The translations under genes and the position numbers were made by a program. Positions 28,608 to 38,665 of a stretch of 64,000 nt of DNA are shown piece after piece; positions within the stretch are counted from its first letter, which is position 1; each line of letters starts with the position of its first letter. This DNA comes from Psychromonas marina (GTDB lineage Bacteria > Pseudomonadota > Gammaproteobacteria > Enterobacterales > Psychromonadaceae), in assembly GCF_030161115.1 (NCBI RefSeq), contig NZ_BSPQ01000019.1, positions 62,001 through 126,000 of the forward strand, in the 5' to 3' direction. Below the pieces are notes generated by a model. The model was not told the DNA's origin. It ran no database searches and worked only from the letters and a program-made list of their open reading frames with translations.

Positions 28608-31600
28608 TCAACTCTGAGAAAGGTCTAATAACTCACGCAGCGCAACTTGGCACATACTAAACTCAGGTTTAGTGACCGCTAACATCGCTTCTGCCATACG
28701 TTGCCAACGCTCAGAAAGAATATGATGAGAAGTATGCCACTCAACAAAGGCATCACTAATATCAACATCCTGCTTAACTTTTTCTAATATGCTCTTACTG
28801 ATACGCAATTGCTGCCACTCTAAATCATCACGCATCGCTTCTCTTGCTAACGATTGCCAATGGCTTTCACCCGGAAGAAGATTAAGTTGTTTACTAATAT
28901 CAAATAGTTTCAAGGACTCGCCACTGTGAAAATATACCTGCAATGCTTGTTCGGGTTTTACCGCCACTTTTTTAGCAATAGAGATAATCCCCAACATCGC
29001 GTAGATTTGATCACTGCTAGCGAGTGAAGCCGCAAGTGCTTTGGGTACATTACCAGCAACAAGAGAGTCAATCACCGCTTGGCGGTGCACGATGGAACTG
29101 CCAATTAGCAAGGTATCAAACTGTGACACTAAATTTTTCAGAGGCGCTTGATAGTTTTTTACCAGCGTCCCCGTATCCAAATCAGTACGATGATTGCGGA
29201 CAAGCCAACGCGTTGCATGGCGGATCATTCTTTCCAATCTTTCTACTAATAAGCTTTGCACTTCTGTGGTCACAATATTATCTAATGCTTCAATCTGTTG
29301 TAATGTCGCATCCATCGAAAAAATATCACGCGCAGCGACCCAGGCTTTGCTCACATCTAAAAATGAACAGCCCGCACTGGCCATAATACGGTGTGCAAAA
29401 GTAGGACCCATGCAATTAAATAGATCATTACTTACCTGTGTTGCAACAATTTCACTTACTAGCGGATGTTGATGAATCTCCTGTTTATACTGTTTGACCA
29501 GTGAGACAGGAAATATTTTCTGCGCTTCCTGTAATAGGTAAGGATCATCTGCGACATTTTCATTAGCAAGCGCTTCTTTTAATTCGTTTTTCGCGTAGGA
29601 GAGCATCACTGAAATACCTGAACGTGTTAACCCTCGCTGCATACTTTTATATTCATTTAACACATCATCTGTTGGAATGAATTCCAACGCACGATTCAAC
29701 TTGCCTTTATCTTCTAAATCGACAATTAAACGGCGAAATCCTTCAATGCGCTTATAGCCATCTCTATAAGAGAGACTAATAGATTGAGCCTGACGATAGT
29801 TATTACTAAGCACGATTTGCGCAACCTCATCGGTCATTTTAACCAACCAAGCATTACGCTGCTTGACCGTTAAATCTCCCTTCGAAACGAGCTTATCTAA
29901 TAATATTTTAATATTAACTTCTAAATCGGAACAGTTAACCCCCGCGGCATTATCAATGGCATCGGTAAAACATCGTCCGCCATTTAACCCATATTCAATG
30001 CGTGCAAGTTGTGTAAAACCTAGGTTTCCGCCTTCACCAACCACTGAGCAGCGTAGCTCCCCACCATCAATTCGTAACATATCATTGGCTTTGTCTCCCA
30101 CATCTGCATGGCTTTCGGCTTTACCTTTAACATAAGTGCCAATACCACCATTCCATAACAGATCGACCTCAGCCTTTAATAAAATCGTGATCAGTTCAGT
30201 CGGCGTTACCTGTTTTTGGAGTATATCAAATCGTTTTGCCATCTCAGGACTCACTGCGATCGATTTAGCAGAACGCTCAAAAATACCACCACCCGCTGAG
30301 ATAAGCTTTTGATCGTAATCACTCCAGCCGGTTCTTGGCGTTTCAAACAGGCGTAAACGCTCATTAAAACTAGCCTCAAGATCACGCGGAGAAGGATCGA
30401 TAAAGATGTGTAGATGGTTAAACGCTGCTAATAATGAGATGCACTTTGAGCTCAACATACCATTACCAAATACATCTCCTGCCATGTCACCAATACCAAT
30501 GACACTGATCGGTTTATTTTGTACATCAACATTTAACTCTCGAAAATGACGCTGCACACTTATCCATGCGCCACGCGCTGTAATGCCCATTTTTTTATGG
30601 TCATAACCATTACTGCCACCCGACGCAAAAGCATCGTTCAGCCAAAAATTTCTATCTGTTGCTAACTCATTCGCAATATCGGAGAAGGTGGCCGTGCCTT
30701 TATCCGCCGCAACCACCAAGTAGGGGTCATCATTGTCATAACGCACTACATCAAGTGGAGGAATCAGTTTATCGTTCTCTAGATTATCGGTAATGCTTAA
30801 TAAAGCACTAATAAATATTTTATAGCAGCTAATTCCCTCTGCCATAAATGCTTCTCTATCCATTTTAGGATTAAGTTTTTTGGCTACAAACCCACCCTTC
30901 GCACCGACGGGTACAATAACCGCATTTTTGACCTGTTGTGCTTTTACCAAGCCGAGTACTTCAGTACGAAAATCTTCACTACGATCAGACCAACGCAATC
31001 CTCCGCGCGCCACTTTACCGCCACGTAGATGCACCCCTTCAATACGTGGAGAGTAAACAAATATCTCATAGTTCAAACGCGGTAAGGGAATCTCTGTGAT
31101 CAGATTATGATCAAATTTGAAGCTGATATAATCATGCGCTTCCCCTGCTATAGTTTGAAAATAGTTACAACGCACGGTCGCCATAATCAACTCGACATAT
31201 TTGCGCAGCACTCGATCTTCATTGAGGTTAGTGACGTCATTCAACGCAGTTAAAATTTTTGTTTGTAATTTTTCCTGCAAACTTAAATCTGAGACCTTTT
31301 TAGGGTCGAAACGCACATTAAATAGGGTGACAATGTCGGTCACTAATTGACTATGTGCTAATAATGTTTTGGCAATAGAAAAATGGCTGTAACCAAAACG
31401 CAGCTGTTTTAAGTATTTTGCATAAGCGCGCAACATACCGATATCCCGACAGGTAAGCCCCGCCCCTAATATCAATTTATTGAAGGGATCATTATCGGTT
31501 TTACCGTACCACACCGATAAAAACCCATCAGCAAAACGTTCTTTATGTGCATCAGGGTCAAAGTTTTTAACTTGCGAATAGAGCAGCGTAAAGTCATACA

Positions 31601-33395
31601 ACCAGAAAGACTTCTCACCTAAGGGCATCACCTTATAGGGATACTCTTCTGCTACTTTCAGCCCCATATTCTCTAAGATCGGAATCAGGTCAGAAAGCAG
31701 CAATGCACCATCTTGATGGAATAACTTTAGCTTCAACTCGCTACTATTAGGATCAACAGAACGATAAAAACGTAACGTCATAGAGCGCTTAGTCGAACGG
31801 TATAATGACTCAATGCGTTCGATATCTGCGACAGCGACACGTGAACTAAAGTTATCCTGATAACTGCCAGAAAAAGCCTCGCCATATTTTTTGGTGAGCT
31901 TAACCCCCCTCTCTTCACCAAACTGATCAATCAACGCAGTATGCAACTCATCATCCCAGCGTCTGGTTAACTGCTTCATCCTCTCTTGAATAGCTTGCTC
32001 TTCTAATACCTGATTTAAAGGAGACTTGAGGCGTAATACAACACGCAAACGTGCAAGGTTGGATTCGCTAAGGTAAGTTTGAAAGTCGATATCTTCTACG
32101 TCTAGAGTTCGGCAAATCAGCTCATCAAAAGTAAGCCTGACTTTGGTATTATAGATATCACGCGGCACATATAACGTAGCAATCACAAACTGCCTGTTTC
32201 CCGCGCAACGCATGAATAATTTTAGATCTTTACGCTCTTGCGCGTGTAACACTTCGACAATATTATTTAACAGTGTCGCTTCATTACATAACAACAAATC
32301 TTCAACCGGAAAAGTATAAAGTATTTGCGATAACTCTTTATAATAGTGGCTACCTTCGTTATAGCTTGATTGCGCTAATACATTGGTTATTTTGTGGCGA
32401 ACAATAGGAATATGCTTAGGGCTGCCGCTGTAAACCGATGAAGTGTACAAACCAACAAAGCGATAACCTGAAATAAGATCGCCAGCTGCATTAAAACGTT
32501 TAACATAAACAACGTCTGGATAAGCAGGCCGATGCACCATCGCACGCTGCGACGCTTTACTAAAATGGATCACGGATTTCTTTTTAAGGGTATCAAAAAG
32601 CTCAAAGGGGAGTGGCTCTTGTAAAAAGTCATCGCGCTTCAGCAAGCCTAATTGACTACCATCAACACTATGTACTATTTCATCTTTAACTTTAAACTGA
32701 TCACAACCTATGAAGGTAAAATGATCATTTAACAACCAAGATAAAAAAGTTTCCTGTTCTTCTCTGTCGGCAATGTGAGTACTAAATTTATCACTTTGAA
32801 TATGTTTTAATTCAGTTTTAACTTTTTGGGTTAACACAGAAAAATCATCCACGACTAAAGCAACATCTAATAATGCGCTCTCAATGCGGCGTTGAATTTG
32901 TAATCGTTCTGAGGCCGCACTGGTTTGATCAATTTCGAAATAGAGTAATAACTCATCGGCGGAAGCCGCTGTGAGTGATGTTAGTTTCCCTGACTTACTG
33001 CGTTGACTACTAATTTCGCTATAAAAAACACGATGTAACTTAATGTTTAATTCATTCACAACCAGTTTTAAGGTGTCTATAACAAAAGGAATATTACGGC
33101 ACAATACACTAATAACAGTATGCGGAGACTGCCACTCATCCTGTTCAACATCGGGGTTAAAGACCTTCACCTTGGCAATGTCTCTTTTACAGACGAGCAC
33201 TTCTCGCCATAGGGAAACGGTTAATCCATTAAGGTCTTCTTGAGAAATTTGGGTTAAATCAGCAATTGAGACATCACGATAAAGACTATTGATAAAAATT
33301 TGTAAGGTCTTTTGCTCTTTTTCGGAAAAGTGTTTTTTTAACTGGGAAAATATTTGCTCTAAAATGTCATTTTTTTGGTTAAGAGTAGAAGTCAT
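28608..33395 (-). CDS. Large NAD-specific glutamate dehydrogenase (180-kDa class)
   Basis: Oxidative deamination of glutamate to 2-oxoglutarate with NAD+, feeding amino acids into the TCA cycle. 1595 residues, the size of the L_180 class known from Streptomyces, Pseudomonas and Psychrobacter. A long N-terminal region with ACT-like segments (about 1-700) precedes the catalytic dehydrogenase core (about 720-1230), with VPVGAKGGFVAKK as the substrate Lys region and SVIGIGDMAGDVFGNG as the nucleotide-binding loop. An AGGTG Shine-Dalgarno is correctly spaced for the ATG at 33395; two earlier in-frame starts overlap it. Monocistronic by appearance. Confidence 0.95.
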   Translation of the reverse strand: MTSTLNQKNDILEQIFSQLKKHFSEKEQKTLQIFINSLYRDVSIADLTQISQEDLNGLTVSLWREVLVCKRDIAKVKVFNPDVEQDEWQSPHTVISVLCRNIPFVIDTLKLVVNELNIKLHRVFYSEISSQRSKSGKLTSLTAASADELLLYFEIDQTSAASERLQIQRRIESALLDVALVVDDFSVLTQKVKTELKHIQSDKFSTHIADREEQETFLSWLLNDHFTFIGCDQFKVKDEIVHSVDGSQLGLLKRDDFLQEPLPFELFDTLKKKSVIHFSKASQRAMVHRPAYPDVVYVKRFNAAGDLISGYRFVGLYTSSVYSGSPKHIPIVRHKITNVLAQSSYNEGSHYYKELSQILYTFPVEDLLLCNEATLLNNIVEVLHAQERKDLKLFMRCAGNRQFVIATLYVPRDIYNTKVRLTFDELICRTLDVEDIDFQTYLSESNLARLRVVLRLKSPLNQVLEEQAIQERMKQLTRRWDDELHTALIDQFGEERGVKLTKKYGEAFSGSYQDNFSSRVAVADIERIESLYRSTKRSMTLRFYRSVDPNSSELKLKLFHQDGALLLSDLIPILENMGLKVAEEYPYKVMPLGEKSFWLYDFTLLYSQVKNFDPDAHKERFADGFLSVWYGKTDNDPFNKLILGAGLTCRDIGMLRAYAKYLKQLRFGYSHFSIAKTLLAHSQLVTDIVTLFNVRFDPKKVSDLSLQEKLQTKILTALNDVTNLNEDRVLRKYVELIMATVRCNYFQTIAGEAHDYISFKFDHNLITEIPLPRLNYEIFVYSPRIEGVHLRGGKVARGGLRWSDRSEDFRTEVLGLVKAQQVKNAVIVPVGAKGGFVAKKLNPKMDREAFMAEGISCYKIFISALLSITDNLENDKLIPPLDVVRYDNDDPYLVVAADKGTATFSDIANELATDRNFWLNDAFASGGSNGYDHKKMGITARGAWISVQRHFRELNVDVQNKPISVIGIGDMAGDVFGNGMLSSKCISLLAAFNHLHIFIDPSPRDLEASFNERLRLFETPRTGWSDYDQKLISAGGGIFERSAKSIAVSPEMAKRFDILQKQVTPTELITILLKAEVDLLWNGGIGTYVKGKAESHADVGDKANDMLRIDGGELRCSVVGEGGNLGFTQLARIEYGLNGGRCFTDAIDNAAGVNCSDLEVNIKILLDKLVSKGDLTVKQRNAWLVKMTDEVAQIVLSNNYRQAQSISLSYRDGYKRIEGFRRLIVDLEDKGKLNRALEFIPTDDVLNEYKSMQRGLTRSGISVMLSYAKNELKEALANENVADDPYLLQEAQKIFPVSLVKQYKQEIHQHPLVSEIVATQVSNDLFNCMGPTFAHRIMASAGCSFLDVSKAWVAARDIFSMDATLQQIEALDNIVTTEVQSLLVERLERMIRHATRWLVRNHRTDLDTGTLVKNYQAPLKNLVSQFDTLLIGSSIVHRQAVIDSLVAGNVPKALAASLASSDQIYAMLGIISIAKKVAVKPEQALQVYFHSGESLKLFDISKQLNLLPGESHWQSLAREAMRDDLEWQQLRISKSILEKVKQDVDISDAFVEWHTSHHILSERWQRMAEAMLAVTKPEFSMCQVALRELLDLSQS

Positions 33396-33882
33396 CTGCA
33401 TCACCTATTTTATGAGTAACCGATCCCCGCTAGACATTCAAATTATGTCAGCTAATTTCTCCCTCCACTTATATTATTTTTTACAGCAAAGGAGATATCG
33501 GGTACCTATAACACTAGGGGAAACAGGCGACTTTACAAATTATTAACATCAAAAAAGAGACTGCAATTTTGACTCGCTTTGCAGTTTTAAAAAAATATAG
33601 TTTTATTGTTTGTTTTTCATTCTATTTTATTGAATTAACTGCAAAATTTTGGAACTCAAAATGACTGGTTAACAATATGCTGATAGAGCCGTAATGTCAG
33701 TTCTACTATAAAAACATTGCCGTTCGTTTAAATGCTCTGAGTAGTTTTCGTCGCTAAAGGTTAAAATAGAAGTTATTTTATCCATTTTAACGCTTGTTAG
33801 TTTCATTCATCAACAAGGACTGAGATACTGCGCCAAGTCACATTTATAATTTTAATCATGAAATACTAACGACAGGTACACC
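33396..33882. other. Divergent promoter region between gdh and cydD
   Basis: 487 bases with no credible gene. It contains a hairpin ACTGCAA (33560-33566) with TTGCAGT (33579-33585) followed by TTT and A-rich DNA, terminator-like yet not at the end of either flanking gene. A relative, AACTGCAAAATTTTGG, recurs near 33646. The rest is AT-rich promoter-like DNA. Confidence 0.5.
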
Positions 33883-35703
33883 ATGGACAAACCCTTAGAA
33901 AAGCAACTCACCTCTTGGTTAAAAATGCAGAAAAAAAACTGTGGTTTTTATCTTAATTTAACAGTGATTTTTGGTCTATTAACTGGCTTTTCTCTTATTG
34001 CACAAGCCTATCTAGTCTCAACTATTCTGCATGGCATTATTATCCTTGAATTGCCAAAATCTGAATTCTCTGCTCAGTTTTTATGGTTGATAGCTTTAAT
34101 TCCAGTACGCGCATTTTTTGCTTTTGCGCGTGAACGAAGTGGCTTTGAGGCGGGCAAAAGACTACGCCTACAAATACGCAGTGCAGTTCTCGATAAACTC
34201 AATGAACTAGGTCCTGCTTTTATTAAAGGAAAACCGGCGGGCAGCTGGGCAAGCATTGTGCTCGAGCAGGTTGAAGATCTTCAAGATTTTTATGCACGCT
34301 ACCTACCACAGATGTTATTGGCTGTATTTATTCCTATCTCAATTTTAATCGTAGTCTTCCCACTAAACTGGGCAGCAGGGCTTATTTTATTCGGTACTGC
34401 ACCACTGATTCCACTGTTTATGATTCTGGTTGGCATGGGCGCCGCTGATGCGAACCGTAAGAACTTCACAGCATTATCAAAACTAAGCGGTCACTTTATG
34501 GATCGTTTAAAGGGCTTAAGTACACTAAAACAATTTAACCGTGGAGAAGCTGAGGGTAAAGAGATTGAAAATGCCTCTGAATCATTTCGAGTACGAACCA
34601 TGTCAGTACTACGAATCGCCTTTTTAAGCTCAGCAGTATTAGAATTTTTTGGCGCGATCTCTATTGCACTACTTGCTATCTATTTTGGTTTCAGTTTCTT
34701 GGGTCACCTTAATTTTGGTGATTATAATGCAGGGTTTAGCCTGTTTGTAGGGATGTTTGTATTGATGCTTGCGCCTGAATTTTACCAACCCTTACGTGAT
34801 ATGGGTACCCACTATCATGCGAAAGCACAAGCGATTGGCGCGGCTGAAGCATTGATGGATTTATTAGAATATGAGGTTGAAGAAAATAGTCAACCCCCAT
34901 CACAAACAGCCCCAGATACCCCTCGAAAAATTGTAAATTGGCAGGATCGGTTAAACATCGTTGCGAATGACTTTACCGTAAAAAGTCATTCAGGTAACAC
35001 GCTAGTAGGGCCATTGTCATTCCAACTTAATGATGGGCAACATATGGCAGTTGTCGGCCCCAGTGGCGCAGGGAAAACGAGCCTATTAAATGGGTTATTA
35101 GGTTTTTTACCCTATCAAGGTTCATTGACAATCAACGGTGTTGAGTTAAACCAGTTAACTATATCAGAGTGGCGTGCACATCTTGCATGGCTAGGGCAAG
35201 ACCCACAACTTTTCCATGGCACAGTGCGTGATAATGTCGCAATGGCAGATCCAACAATGCTTGATGAAACGGTAAAATCTCTATTAGAAAAAGCCAAAGT
35301 ACTCGATTTTATAGAGCAGCAACCACTCGGATTAGCACACCCTATTGGTGAGCAGATGGCAGGTATCTCTGTAGGACAGGCACAACGTATCGCATTAGCC
35401 CGTGCACTCGGTCAACAAGCACCACTGTTTTTATTAGATGAACCAACAGCAAGTTTAGACAGACATAGTGAACAAGCTGTACTGACTGCATTGCGTGATG
35501 CGATGCTAAATTCATCCTGCTTAATGGTGACCCATCGATTAGATCAGTTACAACAAATGGATACTATTTTAGTGTTAGATAAAGGAAGCATTGCTCAACA
35601 GGGTAATTTTGAACAGTTAAGTAATACAGCGGGACTATTTAAACAGATGCAAAGCGATGAAACTGAGCAATCACCTCAAGCTAACAATGAGGAACTTAAA
35701 TAA
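33883..35703 (+). CDS. cydD: CydD, subunit of the heterodimeric thiol exporter CydDC
   Basis: CydDC exports glutathione and cysteine to the periplasm and is needed for assembly of cytochrome bd oxidase and c-type cytochromes. 606 residues: six-helix ABC membrane domain (about 20-310) and an ATPase domain with Walker A GPSGAGKTS near 392, signature ISVGQAQR in place of LSGGQ, and FLLDEPTASLD. The TAATG overlap with cydC shows tight coupling. Periplasmic reductant supply also matches the pentaheme TorC cytochrome in this genome. Confidence 0.93.
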   Translation: MDKPLEKQLTSWLKMQKKNCGFYLNLTVIFGLLTGFSLIAQAYLVSTILHGIIILELPKSEFSAQFLWLIALIPVRAFFAFARERSGFEAGKRLRLQIRSAVLDKLNELGPAFIKGKPAGSWASIVLEQVEDLQDFYARYLPQMLLAVFIPISILIVVFPLNWAAGLILFGTAPLIPLFMILVGMGAADANRKNFTALSKLSGHFMDRLKGLSTLKQFNRGEAEGKEIENASESFRVRTMSVLRIAFLSSAVLEFFGAISIALLAIYFGFSFLGHLNFGDYNAGFSLFVGMFVLMLAPEFYQPLRDMGTHYHAKAQAIGAAEALMDLLEYEVEENSQPPSQTAPDTPRKIVNWQDRLNIVANDFTVKSHSGNTLVGPLSFQLNDGQHMAVVGPSGAGKTSLLNGLLGFLPYQGSLTINGVELNQLTISEWRAHLAWLGQDPQLFHGTVRDNVAMADPTMLDETVKSLLEKAKVLDFIEQQPLGLAHPIGEQMAGISVGQAQRIALARALGQQAPLFLLDEPTASLDRHSEQAVLTALRDAMLNSSCLMVTHRLDQLQQMDTILVLDKGSIAQQGNFEQLSNTAGLFKQMQSDETEQSPQANNEELK

Positions 35704-37481
35704 TGAGAGCCCTACTGCCTTTTATTAAATTGTTTAAACACCAATGGTTAATGATGTCGATTGGTTTGCTATTAAGCATTATCGCTTTGATGGCTGCGAT
35801 CGGTTTATTATCACTTTCAGGGTGGTTTTTATCTGCCTCAGCAGTTGCTGGTTTAACCCTCATCACCGCACAAGCATTTAACTACTTTACACCCGGCGGT
35901 GGCGTACGCTTCCTGTCGATTATTCGCACCGCCAGTCGCTACGGTGAACGCTTAGCAACACACGAAGCCACCTTTAAGTTACTGACTCGGCTTCGAGTTT
36001 GGGCTTGGCGTAAAGTATTGCCACTAAGTGCACGTAATATGCAAGGGTTGCGACAAGGTGAACTGCTCAACCGCCTCGTCTCTGATATTGATACCTTAGA
36101 TCATCTCTACCTCAGATTAATCACCCCCATGTTAGCGGCGTTATTCATGTTGGCTGGCTTATACCTATTTGTTGCTTGGATCGATGCGGAGATCGCGCTG
36201 CTTCTGTGTGCCAGTATCTTATTAATTTGGCTTATTTTACCGTGGATTTTTTATTTTCTAGGGCAGAAACCGGGTATTAAACAACTCGAAAGCAAACGAC
36301 TACTGCGCGTACAAATATTGGAATATGTACAGGGTTTAGCTGAAATATCACTGTTTGCTGCCGATAAACGTTTTCGTGAAAAATTAAGCCAATCCGAAGC
36401 GGACCTGTTAAGCAGCCAAACAGCAATGGCTAATATCGTCGCATTTAGTCAAGCAGCGTTAATTCTCTGTCACGGTGCAATCGTAGTCGCAGTGCTTTAT
36501 GTGGCCGCGTCTGGTATTGGTGATCACCAACCACCGGGTCCTATGTTAGCGATGATCACTTTTATGGCACTAGCTTGCATTGAGATGTTAATGCCCATTG
36601 CCGGTGCATTCCAACACCTCTCCTCTTGTGTCAACGCAGCAAATCGCGTTAATGAGTTAGTCGACCAAACACCAGACATTATATTCGATAAGGCCAATCA
36701 AGAAATTATCACACAAGGTGAGTTACAGCTTAAGGATGTTATTTTCTCATATCAAAAAGACGGTGAAGTGATACTGAAAGGCATTAACCTATCTATTAAA
36801 CATGGTGAAAAAGTAGCGCTATTAGGACAAACAGGATGTGGTAAATCAAGTCTACTGTCATTAATTACACGCGACTGGGAGCCAAACTCAGGTAGCCTTT
36901 GCGTAGATGGAAGAGAGATAAAGCAATACAGCCAACAAGCTTTAACACGTGGAATCTCATTGGTTAGCCAACGTATTTACCTATTTGCAGGATCATTAAG
37001 AGATAACTTGACCTTAGCACAAGCAGATCTGCCACAATTTTCAACCTATGCAGAGCAAAAAGCTGCGCAGGATGATAACGATAAATACCTCATCGAGATA
37101 CTACAAAAGGTTGGACTCGCAGCGTTAACCGAGGGAGAAAATTCACTTGATACATGGATAGGTGAAGGTGGTAGACAGCTATCAGGTGGTGAGCAACGCC
37201 GTATTGGTGTAGCAAGGGCATTATTACGTGATGCGCCACTGTTATTACTCGATGAGCCGACGGAAGGGTTAGATAAACGCACAGAAAGAGAGATTCTTGC
37301 GCTGTTATTTGAATTTGCTCAGGATAAAACCGTGTTAATGATAAGTCATCGTCTGACTGCCATGACACAAATGAATGAAATTCATTTGATGGAAGAGGGA
37401 GTATTACGTATTTCAGGTACTCACGATGAACTGTTAGCAAGCGATGATTATTATGCGAGCTTGCATCAGCAGTTACATTAA
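35703..37481 (+). CDS. cydC: CydC, subunit of the heterodimeric thiol exporter CydDC
   Basis: Partner of CydD, 592 residues. The N-terminal membrane domain has the CydC-typical LSLSGWFLSASAVAGLT and FNYFTPGGGVRFLSIIRTA segments. The ATPase domain has Walker A GQTGCGKSS near 376, signature LSGGEQRRIGVARALL and LLLDEPTEGLD. Unlike CydD the signature motif is canonical, as expected for a heterodimer with asymmetric sites. It ends the operon; the 37519 hairpin follows. Confidence 0.93.
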   Translation: MRALLPFIKLFKHQWLMMSIGLLLSIIALMAAIGLLSLSGWFLSASAVAGLTLITAQAFNYFTPGGGVRFLSIIRTASRYGERLATHEATFKLLTRLRVWAWRKVLPLSARNMQGLRQGELLNRLVSDIDTLDHLYLRLITPMLAALFMLAGLYLFVAWIDAEIALLLCASILLIWLILPWIFYFLGQKPGIKQLESKRLLRVQILEYVQGLAEISLFAADKRFREKLSQSEADLLSSQTAMANIVAFSQAALILCHGAIVVAVLYVAASGIGDHQPPGPMLAMITFMALACIEMLMPIAGAFQHLSSCVNAANRVNELVDQTPDIIFDKANQEIITQGELQLKDVIFSYQKDGEVILKGINLSIKHGEKVALLGQTGCGKSSLLSLITRDWEPNSGSLCVDGREIKQYSQQALTRGISLVSQRIYLFAGSLRDNLTLAQADLPQFSTYAEQKAAQDDNDKYLIEILQKVGLAALTEGENSLDTWIGEGGRQLSGGEQRRIGVARALLRDAPLLLLDEPTEGLDKRTEREILALLFEFAQDKTVLMISHRLTAMTQMNEIHLMEEGVLRISGTHDELLASDDYYASLHQQLH

Positions 37482-37518
37482 ACCTGTAGGCTAATTTATA
37501 AAGCAGTTCTATTGAGAG

Positions 37519-37545
37519 CAAAAAGCCCGTAAATCGCATTTACGG
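37519..37545 (-). terminator. Terminator between cydC and the LysR gene
   Basis: A perfect stem AAGCCCGTAAAT-cgc-atttacgggctt, followed on the minus strand by TTTTTG. It best serves the LysR gene on the minus strand but may also stop cydDC transcripts. Confidence 0.88.
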
Positions 37546-37569
37546 GCTTAACAAAACAGTTTACTCGCA

Positions 37570-38520
37570 CTAAGACCTGCCGTTATACATTTTATCAAAT
37601 CCAGGGATTCTAGTTTCCCAAACAGGCGTGTTAACACCAACCACTTGTTGGAGAGTTTCGATAAATAGTCGCGTTTTCAAAGGAGCTTCCCGATGTGGAT
37701 AGACCGCATAAAACGTCCCATAATCAAATAAGTTAATATGCGTCATGATCGGTATCAGTTTCCCTTCTAACACTTCATTTTCAATCATCTGCGCAGTTGT
37801 TACGGTGAACATTTCACCAGCGATAGCAGTATTGATTAACATTTCAACTTCATTCACTTTATAAGCTGCATTTAATTGGATAACTGCTTCGTCTCCACTG
37901 TTATCACGGTATTTAACTTTATCAATCAGTAGCCCCTGAGCTGAATACACAACAGCAGGTAAGCGTTCTAGTTTTGGTACTGTATTAGGCGAACCATATT
38001 TTTCAATAAAGGCAGGAGCGGCAACGATTAAAAGTCTATTTTTGGCTATTTGCTTGAAAATTAGGTTGGACTCTTTCGGCTCACCAATACGAAAGCCAAT
38101 ATCAAAGCCTTCTCCCACTAAATCTACTAATCTATCTTCTAGCATTAACTCTATAAAGATATCGGGATATTGCTTCTGAAATTTCAAAACAGCTTGCTGT
38201 ACATATTGCCGACCAAAGAGTGTAGAGCTGGATATTTTAAGCATCCCTCTAGGCTCACTATGATAGTTTTCAGCTAAACGCTTTGAATTATTTAATAGAT
38301 CCCTCAATTGCGTCGCTTGGTTCACCATTTCAGCTCCTGCCGCTGTTAATGATAATGAACGCGTTGTGCGATTTAGCAGGTGTACCCCCAGCTCTTTTTC
38401 AAGATTCACTATTTGCTTAGAAATAGCCGAACGATTGACATTCCTATGCTCAGCAACTTTTGCAAAGCTACCTAGCTCTGATACTTCAAGCAAAAGTAAT
38501 AACCGACTAGCAATATCCAT
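37570..38520 (-). CDS. LysR-family transcriptional regulator
   Basis: 316 residues: N-terminal winged helix (about 1-60; SELGSFAKVAEHRNVNRSAI then ISKQIVNLEKELGVHLLNR) and a periplasmic-binding-protein-like effector domain (about 90-300). The sequence is closest in feel to the CrgA/DsdC-like group acting on quinone or aromatic stress, but I cannot assign a ligand. It is divergent from the enoyl-CoA hydratase-family gene at 38666 across 145 bases that hold phased repeats, so that gene is the likely target. Confidence 0.88.
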   Translation of the reverse strand: MDIASRLLLLLEVSELGSFAKVAEHRNVNRSAISKQIVNLEKELGVHLLNRTTRSLSLTAAGAEMVNQATQLRDLLNNSKRLAENYHSEPRGMLKISSSTLFGRQYVQQAVLKFQKQYPDIFIELMLEDRLVDLVGEGFDIGFRIGEPKESNLIFKQIAKNRLLIVAAPAFIEKYGSPNTVPKLERLPAVVYSAQGLLIDKVKYRDNSGDEAVIQLNAAYKVNEVEMLINTAIAGEMFTVTTAQMIENEVLEGKLIPIMTHINLFDYGTFYAVYPHREAPLKTRLFIETLQQVVGVNTPVWETRIPGFDKMYNGRS

Positions 38521-38531
38521 AGCTACCTCAT

Positions 38532-38559
38532 TGGTTCCAATTTAGAACCAGTATAGTTC
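38532..38559. promoter_or_regulatory. Phased GTTC/GAAC operator-like repeats
   Basis: TGGTTC-N7-GAACCA (38532-38550) is a 6-bp-arm inverted repeat. A further GTTC at 38556 continues the pattern, so GTTC, GAAC, GTTC start at 38534, 38545 and 38556, each exactly 11 bases apart. This places all three on one face of the helix just upstream of the LysR gene, as expected of a LysR-type recognition plus activation site. Confidence 0.6.
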
Positions 38560-38665
38560 TTTTTACCTTGTTTTTAGCACCTAATTTTGGCTTTAGAATA
38601 GCTACATCAATACGAAGTGGCACAATTTCAGCCATTAAGCAGACTAAATAAAGAGGTACATTAAA

